A DNA stretch of 64,000 nucleotides from Vibrio coralliirubri (GTDB lineage: Bacteria > Pseudomonadota > Gammaproteobacteria > Enterobacterales > Vibrionaceae), in the NCBI RefSeq assembly GCF_024347375.1, contig NZ_AP025471.1, forward strand, positions 992,001 through 1,056,000, in the 5' to 3' direction. The notes under the pieces were generated by a model. It saw only the letters and a list, made by a program, of their open reading frames with translations, did not search any database and was not told the origin of the DNA. This document shows positions 8,184 through 16,911 of this stretch, in pieces. Position 1 is the stretch's first letter. Each line of letters starts with the position of its first letter. The translations under genes and the position numbers were made by a program.

Positions 8184-9743
8184 CTATTTACCGTCGACAT
8201 CGAGTTTAACACCCTGAAGTTGTTCAATCAGTTTGTCTAAATTACTGTCAAAGAACAACGGACCGGCTAGCGTCAATGCAATCGGTGAAGAAGTATTTTG
8301 CGTCGCTTGCAAATACAACTCTTTGGCGCCCATAGTGTTGCCACGCGCCTCTTCTGCTTTAGCCATTAAAAGGTAAGTCAGAGGCGTATGTTGATTGTAA
8401 GGAATCGACAACAAGATCTTTAACGCCTTATCAGGCTCACTTTGAGACAGCGCTAATATTGCGTTCGCTTCACAAACTCGAGGGTTATTTCCTCGCTTAA
8501 GAATGGCAGACAAAGACGAGGAATATTGCTCATTCAACGCCTTGATTCTAGGTTTAATATTTTCCTCATCTGTTGAGAAAACCGTCAGCACTTCACTTAT
8601 GTAACTCACCGAAATAGCATAAGCGTTATCTGGAGCCAGCGCTCTGGCCTCTCGAAAATGCTTAAGCGCCATATCAAAATCCACGGTGCTGTAAGAAACC
8701 CCGGTCGCAGACATCAACGCCTTGACCGATTCTTTATCCTGAGGAAAAACAGAAATATTGCGCTGTAACTCTTCTTCAGGCACATCGATATACATAGCAC
8801 GCAATAGATCGTCGATCATCGCAGCAAACGTCTCATGGAAACGAGCAAAGTTGGTGGAATAACGGCGGTTTAAATGCACGCCTCCCGACGCTCGGTTAAC
8901 ATACTTCACCAATAAACGAGTTTTCTTGCCGTCACTGCTTTTTGCCGTTGAGATATTAAACTCAATCGCGGCCAACTTCTTATGCTCATCAGACTTAACC
9001 ACTCTGATATTGCTATAAAAACCAATATGTTCAATCAGCTTAATTACGATTCCATAAAGCTCGGGTTGCGCCTTAACCTCTTCCGTTACATTCAATACAA
9101 CATAACGAAATTCATAATGACTTAATGAGTGAGCCGAGCTTGCTTGCGAAGGGCTTTGTTTGCTCTGAGAAAACCACATATATGATGATTGTAAAACAAT
9201 GACAACGGCCAAAAACGCCAGTATGTAATGCAGCTTTCTACTTCTTGGAGAATTTTCTGATGGCTTTACATAGCCCTCTTCCCGGCCTTCTCTTTCGACA
9301 AGATCTTGGGTTTCAGGCGTTGATTGGCGTTCATTAACATCAAGCTGCTCAGTTTTTTGGAGAGCGGGTTTTTGGGGAGCTGTTTTCTGGAGATCAGGTT
9401 TTTGGAGCTCTACTTTCTCAACTCTCACTTCACCATCAAATCGGTAACCACGCTTTGGAACGGTAACAATATAACTGCTTGTCCTTTTACTGTGTGTTTT
9501 CAGAACTTTTCGTAGTTCAAATACCGCTTGGGTGACAACTTGGTCGGTTAATACACTGCCATTCCAAACCTCTTCAATTAACTCATCACGCGTATGAGTC
9601 AAACCCGGGTTCAAACATAAGAACTCAAGCAACTTAGTGAGGCGGTTATCAATCGTAATACACGAATCAGCAAACTGAATCTGCCCTTCGTTAGGCATAA
9701 ACTGCCACTCATCTACGATAAAACTGATGTTTTTCTCAAGCAT
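8184..9743 (-). CDS. ToxR/CadC-like membrane-bound transcriptional regulator
   Basis: The 519-residue protein begins with an OmpR-type winged helix (about residues 10-105; RDELIEEVWNGSVLTDQVVT, then YIVTVPKRGYRF). A low-complexity Lys/Pro/Gln linker (about 112-135) follows, then one membrane helix (about 171-190, LHYILAFLAVVIVLQSSYMW). The remainder is a periplasmic domain with TPR-like helices near the end. This is the layout of ToxR and CadC one-component regulators, which sense in the periplasm and bind DNA while anchored in the membrane. It is divergent from the outer-membrane barrel gene, a plausible target. It is too long and too different to call toxR itself. Confidence 0.88.
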   Translation of the reverse strand: MLEKNISFIVDEWQFMPNEGQIQFADSCITIDNRLTKLLEFLCLNPGLTHTRDELIEEVWNGSVLTDQVVTQAVFELRKVLKTHSKRTSSYIVTVPKRGYRFDGEVRVEKVELQKPDLQKTAPQKPALQKTEQLDVNERQSTPETQDLVEREGREEGYVKPSENSPRSRKLHYILAFLAVVIVLQSSYMWFSQSKQSPSQASSAHSLSHYEFRYVVLNVTEEVKAQPELYGIVIKLIEHIGFYSNIRVVKSDEHKKLAAIEFNISTAKSSDGKKTRLLVKYVNRASGGVHLNRRYSTNFARFHETFAAMIDDLLRAMYIDVPEEELQRNISVFPQDKESVKALMSATGVSYSTVDFDMALKHFREARALAPDNAYAISVSYISEVLTVFSTDEENIKPRIKALNEQYSSSLSAILKRGNNPRVCEANAILALSQSEPDKALKILLSIPYNQHTPLTYLLMAKAEEARGNTMGAKELYLQATQNTSSPIALTLAGPLFFDSNLDKLIEQLQGVKLDVDGK

Positions 9744-10087
9744 TCACGCTCACTCACTCTTTATGGCTCTTCTTATCGTCTAAACATAGCTTCAATCCAA
9801 TGATTTTGCTGATAATTTCGACCGGTTGTGTGTGATTTTTCACAATTTTCGTTTCAGCCGACATCATTCAGAAGCATTTCCATAAAATTCACGGCGGTTA
9901 TTGTCAAAACTCAGAGCAAGCAAAAATTAATACGAGCGACCCCAAAATTTTCTCAACAAAAATAGAGCCTAACTAACTGTAATAATTAACTTTATATTTT
10001 ATTGATATTGAAGTTATGAAACTTTATGAACTGGTGAGCTTTACGTTATGTCAGCGAATCACAAAATCTGCATGATAGCTCCACACC
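9744..10087. other. Divergent promoter region
   Basis: AT-rich intergenic DNA between the ToxR-like regulator and the OMP gene. No gene is seen. It should hold both promoters and, by analogy with other ToxR-type pairs, possible binding sites for the regulator. Confidence 0.45.
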
Positions 10088-10200
10088 GCAAGTGAGGGGC
10101 GACATGCAAACGAGAGAAAGGCATAACGTTCCCTGTAGTCACTTGCAATAAGGACATAAGAATTGATGTAGATACATCACCCGCTGAAGGATTAGGGAAC
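10088..10200 (+). promoter_or_regulatory. Structured 5' leader of the OMP gene
   Basis: Three exact inverted repeats overlap here: GCAAGTGA/TCACTTGC (10088-10095 with 10139-10146), GTTCCCT/AGGGAAC (10128-10134 with 10194-10200) and TGATGTA/TACATCA (10164-10179). The second pairs from inside the loop of the first, so they would form a pseudoknot or alternative folds. It ends 33 bases before the OMP start. I do not recognise an Rfam class; it could be a riboswitch-like leader or a small RNA. Confidence 0.4.
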
Positions 10201-10233
10201 ATTAGTTAACCTTTATATTAAGAGCTTTAAACC

Positions 10234-10713
10234 ATGAAACTGAACAAATTTATTCTTCCTATCGCTGCTATCTTCTTCGTAACTCAAGCAAGCGCTGACC
10301 CATATATTGGTGCTAGCTACCTATATTCTGAGTACCAAGCTGAAAGCGACAATACAGATTTCAGTGATGAGAATAGCGGCTACAGCCTTTACTTAGGCTA
10401 CCAGATTAATGACCTACTATCGGTTGAAGCTGGATACGCGGATTTTGTTGATACACACAAAGACTTCGAACACATTTATTCAGATGCATGGTTAGCAAGT
10501 ACAAAACTAACACTACCTATTACGATTTTTGACGTATACGGTCGTCTAGGTATCGGTCACTTCCAAAGTAACCTAGGTGATACAGACGACATTTACTACG
10601 GTGTGGGTACAGGTGTAACTCTAGGTCCTGTTCGTATTGCACTGGAATACACAATGTACGAAGCAAAAATCGTAGACAACAGCTACGCACTAAGCGCTGA
10701 ATTCCGCTTCTAA
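10234..10713 (+). CDS. Small outer-membrane beta-barrel protein
   Basis: The 159-residue product has a signal peptide (MKLNKFILPIAAIFFVTQA, cleaved after SA) and a chain of alternating aromatic/hydrophobic strands (YIGASYLYSEY, SLYLGYQINDLLSVEAGYAD, LGPVRIALEYTMYEA). It ends in Phe (SAEFRF), the usual barrel-assembly signal. Size and pattern fit an eight-strand OmpA-like barrel without a periplasmic domain. It is divergent from the ToxR-like regulator and has a structured leader, so regulated expression is likely. The exact function is unknown. Confidence 0.85.
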   Translation: MKLNKFILPIAAIFFVTQASADPYIGASYLYSEYQAESDNTDFSDENSGYSLYLGYQINDLLSVEAGYADFVDTHKDFEHIYSDAWLASTKLTLPITIFDVYGRLGIGHFQSNLGDTDDIYYGVGTGVTLGPVRIALEYTMYEAKIVDNSYALSAEFRF

Positions 10714-10795
10714 TAGGGTAAACATTAAGGCTCCCTAGCCTTCCCTACACAATGAACACCATCAAGCCTCTGACATACCATCACGGGCCTTTTGC

Positions 10796-10864
10796 GTTGA
10801 ATTCAAAACTGAACGTGATGAAGAAGCGAAACGAGCACTGTTTCCTTCGAATGATGCGAAGTAG
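10796..10864 (+). pseudogene. Remnant of a glutathione S-transferase C-terminus
   Basis: This 23-codon frame reads VEFKTERDEEAKRALFPSND and ends in a stop. It matches the last residues of the intact GST at 6134-6808 (IEFKTERDEEALRALFPSN). The rest of the gene is absent. It sits directly before a strong terminator, which probably belonged to it, and suggests that a second GST gene was deleted between the OMP gene and here. Confidence 0.8.
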
Positions 10865-10914
10865 AAGATGCTAGGGATTCAGTACTCTCCTAAGTGACAG
10901 CTAAACCTCAAACA

Positions 10915-10943
10915 AAAAGAGCCGATGAAATCGGCTCTTTGAT
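10915..10943 (+). terminator. Rho-independent terminator
   Basis: Arms AAAGAGCCGA and TCGGCTCTTT form a perfect stem with a six-base loop and A/T flanks on both sides. It could end the OMP transcript or the lost GST gene. Confidence 0.85.
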
Positions 10944-11015
10944 CTTTATACCAATCGTACATGGACAAAATATACATCTCTCGTCAAACAGAAAAGTTAC
11001 ACGAAAAAGGAACCA

Positions 11016-11551
11016 TCACTGACGCTTAAAGGTAAATGTACCGATATACGCCCCCGTAGTTCGATGAATTCCATCAACAAAATCGGCATCAGAAATATTG
11101 GATGTAAGAAGCTCTATATTCATTTTCGGGGAACTATCTGAATTAGCAGACCCAAAAGTAACTCCACTATCAGTCCCCGAGTCATACACCTTAAGGTCTA
11201 CTTGAACTTGATCTACCCACGTTCCATTTTGGTAAAGGTTCAAGCTATCAACACCGACAAACCAATCCGGACTGGGAGCAACCATAGTAATTATGCTAAC
11301 TAAAGGGAAATCTTCATCGATATCGAATGTTAATTCTAATTGACTCTGTCCATTAGGAAGTCCACCTCCTTCAATTAAGGATTGGCTGTTACCTAAATTT
11401 TGAATATCCCCAATTTCTGATTTGATGACATTAGTGCTGCCAGTCTCAGCTACTTCTTCAACACCAGGGCTAGATTGACTACCTCTTTGAAACAAGCTTG
11501 CTGATGTATTATGTGTCATTCCTATAAGTGGTGAGAAGTGAGAGTTTGAAG
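11016..11551 (-). pseudogene. Spondin_N lipoprotein, 3' part (split by an IS)
   Basis: This is the C-terminal three quarters of a Spondin_N-domain protein: HFSPLIGMTHNTSASLFQRG, then EVAETGSTN and APSPDWFVGVDSLNLY, all family hallmarks. The apparent first residues (MALSLNLITQQ) are encoded by the insertion sequence end and are not native. Removing the element and one 9-bp duplication rejoins it to the 5' part at 12606-12792 in frame (NYPSNSHFSPLIG), giving 237 residues. Bacterial spondin-domain lipoproteins are surface proteins of uncertain function, possibly adhesive. Confidence 0.88.
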
Positions 11552-12605
11552 GGCTTTGTTGCGTAATTAAATTTAGAGATAGAGCCAACCCGTTTCGCTT
11601 GTTTCTTAGTCAATACGACAAGTTTCAGGCATACCTAACCCAGTAAGCTTGTTCAACGCTTTTATCATCGCGTAAGTTTCACCCACCTGGGCATTGTAAT
11701 TTCTTAAGCTCAGTTTCCCTCCTAGCAACTGTTTAACTCGATACATCGCTGTTTCTGAGAGTGAACGTTTGTGGTATCCATACCGCTCTTTCCAATACTT
11801 ATTTGAGTCGTATAATTTCTGGCAACCCACGGCGAAATTTCGAGGGTGACCACGCTCCCAGAAGGCAGCCCCTTCTCTTGGGGGAATAAGCGCAATAGCT
11901 CCCTTAATCTTAATAGCAGCGTGACACGCTCTCGTGTCGTAAGCGCCATCACCAGACACCTCAAGGATACTTCGGCGTGTTTGTTTCAGTAAGTTCGGGA
12001 GTACTTCTCCATCTGTAACCGTCGATAAACTTAGCTCGGCGGCAATGATCTCATGAGTGTTGGTATCGACTGCAATATGCAGCTTTCGCCAGACTCTACG
12101 CTTGCCATCCGTCCCATGTTTTTTGACTTTCCATTCACCTTCGCCATAAACCTTAAGGCCAGTAGCATCAATGGCTAGGTGCTGTATCGCTCCTCTCGTT
12201 TTAGTCTTAAATGAAACCTCAACTTGCTTGGCTCTACGACTGATGCAGGTGTAATGCGGACAACTTAACGGTACATGGGCTAACCTAAATATCGAGTCGA
12301 TAAATCCTTGCAGCGCTCTCAATGGCATAGAAAAAACTCGTTTGACCATGAGTGCTGTCGTGATAGCTAAATCACTGAACCGACGCGGCCTACCGCGCTT
12401 ATTCTGTTTGCTTTGCGCCCATCCGCTTATTGCTTCTTCATCAATCCAAAAAGTCAGAGAACCACGGTTAATGAGTGATCGGTTGTATTGCTTCCAGTTG
12501 GTTGTTTTATAACGAGGCTTAGGCATAGGACTACGAGATAGAGTGGAGGTAGCTGATCAGATCGTAGGTTCTTGATTTAGTTCCATTGAATTACGCAACA
12601 AAGCC
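11552..12605 (-). mobile_element. IS5-family (IS903-group-like) element, copy a
   Basis: This 1054-bp element has ends GGCTTTGTTGCGTAATT and its inverted repeat, and is flanked on both sides by AGTTTGAAG, a 9-bp target duplication (11543-11551 and 12606-12614). The ends and the 9-bp duplication fit the IS903 group of IS5. It interrupts the Spondin_N gene. Copies b, d and f encode an identical transposase, so the insertions are recent. Confidence 0.95.
11606..12526 (-). CDS. IS5-family transposase (copy a)
   Basis: The 306-residue DDE transposase has its catalytic triad in readable motifs: D120 in LAIDATGLKVYG, D193 in VSGDGAYDTRACH and E259 in RSLSETAMYRVKQLLGG. The N-terminal ~60 residues are basic and should bind the inverted repeats. 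It is intact and identical to the transposases of copies b, d and f, so the element is probably active. Confidence 0.95.
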   Translation of the reverse strand: MPKPRYKTTNWKQYNRSLINRGSLTFWIDEEAISGWAQSKQNKRGRPRRFSDLAITTALMVKRVFSMPLRALQGFIDSIFRLAHVPLSCPHYTCISRRAKQVEVSFKTKTRGAIQHLAIDATGLKVYGEGEWKVKKHGTDGKRRVWRKLHIAVDTNTHEIIAAELSLSTVTDGEVLPNLLKQTRRSILEVSGDGAYDTRACHAAIKIKGAIALIPPREGAAFWERGHPRNFAVGCQKLYDSNKYWKERYGYHKRSLSETAMYRVKQLLGGKLSLRNYNAQVGETYAMIKALNKLTGLGMPETCRID

Positions 12606-12792
12606 AGTTTGAAGGGTAATTTGTCGGGAAGCTAGTCGAAGTCCAATTGCTCGAAAATGTGACTTTATACGATACTGCACTTTCAGGAATAGAAGAATTC
12701 GTAGAATCACTTGAGCCACCACCGCAAGCTGTAATTATAATACTTGATGCCAATAAGAGAGCGACTCTCCAGTTTAGTTGATTGCATTTCAT
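12606..12792 (-). pseudogene. Spondin_N lipoprotein, 5' part (split by an IS)
   Basis: The fragment starts MKCNQLNWRVALLLASSIII and carries a lipobox ending ITAC, then a Gly/Ser linker and the first strand of the Spondin_N domain (VSYKVTFSSNWTSTSFPTNY). The last residues before the stop (WLCCVIQWN) come from the insertion sequence. It is the start of the gene continued at 11016-11551. The promoter upstream is probably still present. Confidence 0.88.
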
Positions 12793-12974
12793 AAGTTAGT
12801 TCTTATTCCTTAGATACAATTAATATAGACCTAAGAACAGTGATTAAAATTTCAACAAACATTCACAATACAAATAAAAAAATCAATATTACCCAAAAAA
12901 ATCGCTGTAACCCTTAAGTATCAATGAATTGGTGATGATACATTTTAGCTCTCGGCTATATTTGGACATAAAAA

Positions 12975-13009
12975 GACCCCCAATAATTGGTGTCCAACTA
13001 TTGGGGGTC
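12975..13009 (-). terminator. Strong terminator without an obvious gene
   Basis: Arms GACCCCCAATA and TATTGGGGGTC form an 11-bp stem with more pairing inside, followed by TTTTT on the minus strand. No recognised minus-strand gene ends here; the only candidate is the tiny frame at 13042-13104 or a non-coding RNA. Confidence 0.8.
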
Positions 13010-13041
13010 AGTTCACAAAAGCGGCTTTTTGATATTAATTT

Positions 13042-13104
13042 TTAAACGACTCCACCAAACTTGGAGAACAACATGAAAAATATATCACTTAGAAAGTCAA
13101 TCAT
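13042..13104 (-). CDS. Possible 20-residue hydrophobic peptide
   Basis: A very short frame (MIDFLSDIFFMLFSKFGGVV) starts at 13104 directly after GGGGAGAA, a strong but closely spaced Shine-Dalgarno, and ends 33 bases before the strong terminator. The peptide is hydrophobic, like some type I toxins or small membrane peptides. This is speculative, as chance frames of this size are common. Nothing else is recognised in 12793-13472 apart from the Spondin gene promoter. Confidence 0.22.
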   Translation of the reverse strand: MIDFLSDIFFMLFSKFGGVV

Positions 13105-13472
13105 TTCTCCCCGCAAAAGATTCAGATATTAGCGCATATTAGTTCTTGCCAAAATAATTCTATGACTACTTGCCTTAATCGCATTCTGGAACAAACATCT
13201 AAGCTTGCTCTGCAAAACCACCCCCCATTAAAAATCCAATACAATCAATAACTAAGAGTGATTTAAGGTTATATTACCCAATGTAATGCTCACCTATCAT
13301 TGATACCCAACCTATCTTTGTCTACAAATGGCTGAAAATTCCTTTGTAATCAAAAAGTTAAAATATCCACACTATATTTATTAGCACATCAAAATAATAT
13401 TAAATTGAAATGCTAATTCAAATAAGTAGTCGCTCTGATATTTTAAATTTTTATCAATGGGAATTAGGATTT

Positions 13473-13778
13473 AAAATGAACTCAGGCTGTCTAAGCGCCT
13501 TAATTGTAATGATATCGGGGCTTTTCTACACAGGCATGGGGTTTTCAGGACTAGAGAATCAGTTCGGTATATTATGGGCTGGAGCTGCATTGACCATCTT
13601 AATCGTATTTAACTTTACGCTACCACTTTCTATCGGTGCTTATTTTTACACGACAAATGTCTTAGGTTGGCACTGGTCTAGCGCATCATTATTTATGATA
13701 ATACTAATCACCATCATAGTTCCTGCGCTCATTAAATCTGTTAATGGCATTTTAAATCCAACTTCTTTCGAAAAATAA
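13473..13778 (+). CDS. Small multi-pass membrane protein, unknown function
   Basis: The best start is the ATG at 13473 (101 residues, MNSGCLSALIVMISGLFYTG); a longer reading from 13410 is possible. There are three hydrophobic segments at about 5-22, 31-60 and 68-88, so it should sit in the inner membrane. I do not recognise a family. It stands alone and is followed by the hairpin at 13835-13854. Confidence 0.6.
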   Translation, partial: KMNSGCLSALIVMISGLFYTGMGFSGLENQFGILWAGAALTILIVFNFTLPLSIGAYFYTTNVLGWHWSSASLFMIILITIIVPALIKSVNGILNPTSFEK

Positions 13779-13834
13779 AAACATACTACCAATGACGCTC
13801 TATCGCTATTTACCAAGTTTGAGAGATCAAAAAA

Positions 13835-13854
13835 GAGCCGCTAAAAAGCGGCTC
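13835..13854 (-). terminator. Rho-independent terminator
   Basis: GAGCCGCT and AGCGGCTC form a perfect stem, followed on the minus strand by a run of six T. It fits the 3' end of the gene remnant at 13909-14095 and may also stop the membrane-protein transcript from the other side. Confidence 0.8.
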
Positions 13855-13908
13855 AATTCTTAAAATTTTAATGTTGAAACAACCATATGTTGATATTTTT
13901 TTGATAAC

Positions 13909-14095
13909 TTAGTTTTTGTTGTACAAGGCCTGTAAGAAAGTTACTTTCAACTCTGCGTCAGGGTTAGTTGAATGTCCTACCTCTGCAACCCAGTAAGGAG
14001 CGACTTTCCAAGCTTGGCCGACGCATTTGTCGCTGACTATCCAAGGATCCGGTGCGTTACCCCACGACCCTGAAGTTTCGCGAGACAACTTAGCC
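13909..14095 (-). pseudogene. C-terminal remnant of an unrecognised gene
   Basis: An open frame without a start codon reads PDPWIVSDKCVGQAWKVAPY, then WVAEVGHSTNPDAELKVTFL, and ends in a stop 55 bases before a strong terminator. The composition is protein-like and Trp-rich, and the terminator supports a true gene end. The 5' part is missing; the frame is closed just upstream. I cannot name the family. Confidence 0.55.
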
Positions 14096-14171
14096 CAAAA
14101 GCTTGTAAATTCGAGCGCTTGTTAAGACTTGGTGACTAAATGTTCTTTTGTTCAGTGTTAGGACTGACAAC

Positions 14172-15083
14172 TCAAGAATCCATGCGCAGAACGTCAAGGT
14201 ATTGTTCTGAGTGCACGACCAACTCAATAAAAGCTTTCTCAGACAATATTCTTTGTGCCTCGACTTCAACTTGCAAAAAACGATACCTTTTACTTCCGAG
14301 CTTAATACCACCATTAGCTAAAACAACGCCTTTGTTCCTAATTTCTGGTGTCATACTAGGTACATTTAATAAATTAAAAGCTGTTTGATCATGGTTGTTT
14401 ATTAAAAGGCTATGGCACCTAGGGTTATTCTTCAGTAAGTTTAAGATGCTGACCAAAAGAGTCATTCGACACGCTGGAAGACTACCAAAACACGAAACTA
14501 CATATAAACTCGTACTGTTGGCAAGTTTATCGACAAAAGGGCACTCAGTTGTATCTACTTTTAGACTCTCGTTGCAACACCCTCTTTCAACAAATCCGTA
14601 TAAAAAATGTCCTAGTAAACTCCCGCTTTCATCACTATAGGCTTCACAAATTAAGTTAGGATCATTTAAAACTTCTGGCGCAAAATTAATGCCCAAATAC
14701 TCAGAATGAAACGATTCCAAAGAGTCTAATAACGCATTATCTTTTGGAACGCCTACATATTTCCTTACCCGTAATTGATCAATCACCGTGAAGTAAGGTG
14801 TGAGCATTTGGTTCAAGTAACTGTCCACCACCTCAGCATTATATACAAGTGAGTTCATATTTTCTTTTATGATACCCGACACATCCACATCAAACACTCT
14901 AGCCAGCAATACCTGCTTAGCCAACTTAGGAGTTGTTACCCCCCTTTCCCAACGGCTATAGGTGGTTAAATCTAGTTTCTCGAATGCTTGATGAGTACTA
15001 ACAAGCCTATCCACCATTCCTTGTTGAGTAAACTCTTGGACGTTGCGAATGCTAAGCAACATATCTGCAAATAACTTATTCAT
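14172..15083 (-). CDS. XRE-type HTH regulator with a GNAT-like C-terminal region
   Basis: The ATG at 15083 has GGAAG upstream and aligns with the start of the paralogue at 22367-23206, giving 303 residues. The N-terminal ~65 residues are an XRE helix-turn-helix ending DLTTYSRWERGVTTPKLAKQ, the same core as in the paralogue. The remaining ~230 residues resemble a GNAT fold weakly (GSLLGHFLYGF, later HDQTAFNLLNV), which is inference. It is a cytoplasmic regulator of unknown targets. The IS3-family remnant inserted just upstream may separate it from its original promoter. Confidence 0.7.
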   Translation of the reverse strand: MNKLFADMLLSIRNVQEFTQQGMVDRLVSTHQAFEKLDLTTYSRWERGVTTPKLAKQVLLARVFDVDVSGIIKENMNSLVYNAEVVDSYLNQMLTPYFTVIDQLRVRKYVGVPKDNALLDSLESFHSEYLGINFAPEVLNDPNLICEAYSDESGSLLGHFLYGFVERGCCNESLKVDTTECPFVDKLANSTSLYVVSCFGSLPACRMTLLVSILNLLKNNPRCHSLLINNHDQTAFNLLNVPSMTPEIRNKGVVLANGGIKLGSKRYRFLQVEVEAQRILSEKAFIELVVHSEQYLDVLRMDS

Positions 15084-15157
15084 ATTCGAACTTCCACTTA
15101 GTTTACAACGTTGCACACTCTATAATATATAGCGAATTCCCATCGCAAGTTCTAACT

Positions 15158-16381
15158 AGTGATCTGCTCCAGCTAGACTGGACACTTCATTAAGCGACAT
15201 TTTGCTTTTCAAAGTTAGCTGGGCTTAGATACCCAAGAACACTGTGCCTTCTCGTCTGATTATAATCAACCTCAATGTATTCGAAGATCGTTTAACGCAC
15301 CTCTTCTCTTGTCATAATTGGCTCATATTGTATCGCTTCCACCTTCATGGAATGGAAGAATCTCTACACAGGCGTTGTCCCAGCGGTTTCATTTACGACT
15401 CATACTTTGCCTTAAATATAGGCGCTTATCAGTTCTCGGTAGTCTTTAGAACAGTACTGACTACTTCGGTCACTATGAACAATAACTTGCTCAGGGAAAC
15501 CACGGCGGAATAAAGCCATCGAAAGTGCATCACTGACCAATGCAGCTATCATCCTCGTGTCCATCGACCAGCCCACGACTTGCCGTGAGTAAAGGTCAAT
15601 GATTACAGCCAAGTACAACCAGCCCTCGCTGGTCGCTAAATAGATGATATCTCCCGCCCACTTCTGTTTCGGGCCAGTTGCAGTAAAGTCCTGCTCTAAC
15701 AAATTAGGAGCAACTGGTAACCTATGATTAGTGTCCGTTGTACATTTAAACTTGCGAGCCCCTTTTGCTACTAGGCTTTGGTGCTTCATGCTACTGGCGA
15801 TAGTCTTCACATTGTGATTATCCCCGTTATCAGCTAACTCTGCTTGAATGCGCCTAGCTCCGCCCCTACTTTTGCTGTTGTCGAACGCTTCTTTAACCTT
15901 TCAGTCTAAAGCTTGCCGAGCTTGCTCCCACAGGCAATTTTTATTCCAGTAATAAAACCCACTTCGCGATATGCCGAACACCTTAACCATCCGTGAAACA
16001 CGGAAAAGCAGCAGATGTTCAAGCATAAATTCATAGCGATTTACTTTAGATTCTTCGCAAAATAGGTGGCGGATTTTTTACTATTTCTAGCTCTTCAGCT
16101 TGTTCCGCCAACTGCCTTTTGAGTTTCGCGACTTCTGCTGCTAATTCTTTTTCCCGCTCAGTAGTGCTGGAGTTCTTGTTTGCAGCTTAACCCAGCCATA
16201 GGTCTGAGATTCATGCAGAGATAGCTGTCTAGCAGCAACACCCACTTTTTCAGTAAGCTTGAGGGTTTTTGCTTTAAATTCAGGAGAATGGATAATACGT
16301 TTTTTCTTGTTTGTCATAGTTCACCTCGTTAGTGAATTTACTCACTTAACTCAGTGTCCAAAACTTCTGGTGCGGATCACT
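15158..16381 (-). mobile_element. Degraded IS3-family element
   Basis: The 1224-bp element has imperfect ~29-bp ends: AGTGATCTGCTCCAGCTAGA at the left and AGTGATCCGCACCAGAAGTT (minus strand) at the right. On the minus strand it contains an OrfA start (MTNKKKRIIHSPEFKAKTLK) and OrfB broken by several stops and frameshifts. The rve core survives at 15412-15810 ([20 protein letters not shown] with two catalytic Asp). No target duplication is clear. It cuts the phzF-like remnant to its right. Confidence 0.88.
15412..15810 (-). pseudogene. IS3-family OrfB integrase-core fragment
   Basis: This is the largest open piece of the degraded OrfB, 132 codons. It covers the retroviral-integrase-like catalytic core, including the first Asp (WAGDI) and second Asp (VIHSD), but stops before the catalytic Glu. 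It is inactive as it stands. Confidence 0.8.
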
Positions 16382-16801
16382 TCTGTATTTGAACCTTGGT
16401 TACTCAATATGCTAAAGCGCAGGCACCAAAGTGATCCTGTAAGTCAGAAAGAAATTGATAGCGAAATCACGCTCCTCAAACTTCAACCAAACTTTGAAGC
16501 ACTTAAACAGGCTGTAGGCGAGCGGTTCTAGTTACCACATGCTCTCAGGCTAACGAACTGGAATTATCTTCAAGATATTTTGCACCTTGGGTCGGTGTCA
16601 ATGAAGATCCAGTAACAGGATCAGCACATTGCGCCTTAGCTGTGTATTGGTCAAGAAAGCTAGGAAAGAGAGTACTTTCAGGGATATCAAGCATCTTCCC
16701 GAGAGGAATACGTTACTACAGAACTGTTGAGTAATGGACGAACTAAATTAATAGGATCCGCAGTGACAGCAACTAAAGGGACAATGCAAATATTAGATTA
16801 G
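16382..16801 (+). pseudogene. C-terminal remnant of a PhzF-family isomerase gene
   Basis: Three frames joined by two small frameshifts (near 16527 and near 16690) read as a PhzF-family C-terminus: QPNFEALKQAVGER, then ELSSRYFAPWVGVNEDPVTG, SAHCALAVYWSRKLGK, and TKLIGSAVTATKGTMQILD before the stop at 16801. The NEDPVTGSAH motif is characteristic. The 5' half is missing at the IS3-family boundary. PhzF-like proteins are epimerase/isomerase-fold enzymes of varied substrates. This copy is dead. Confidence 0.85.
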
Positions 16802-16845
16802 CCACTCAACGTGCATACACAACATCACTTTGAGTTACTAAATAC

Positions 16846-16878
16846 AAACACCAAAACCAAATTAAGGCGTTGGTATTT
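16846..16878. terminator. Bidirectional hairpin terminator
   Basis: AAACACCAA and TTGGTATTT pair (one G-T) with T-rich flanks on both strands. It lies between the phzF remnant and the stop of gene A and may serve both. Confidence 0.65.
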
Positions 16879-16911
16879 GTTTTATACTAAATATAAGTTC
16901 TTGGAAACATG

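Noticed and set aside
10088..10200. c-di-GMP (GEMM) riboswitch upstream of the OMP gene
   Set aside because: The conserved GEMM blocks are not present; only generic inverted repeats are seen.
11555..11588. N-terminus MALSLNLITQQ shared by the frames at 11016 and 61269
   Set aside because: It is encoded by the IS5-family element end, not a real shared domain.
14095..14130. Possible integron attC core (TTAAC/GTTAA repeats near a gene end)
   Set aside because: The sequence lacks a full 7-bp core consensus and the paired inner sites; there is no cassette array or integrase.
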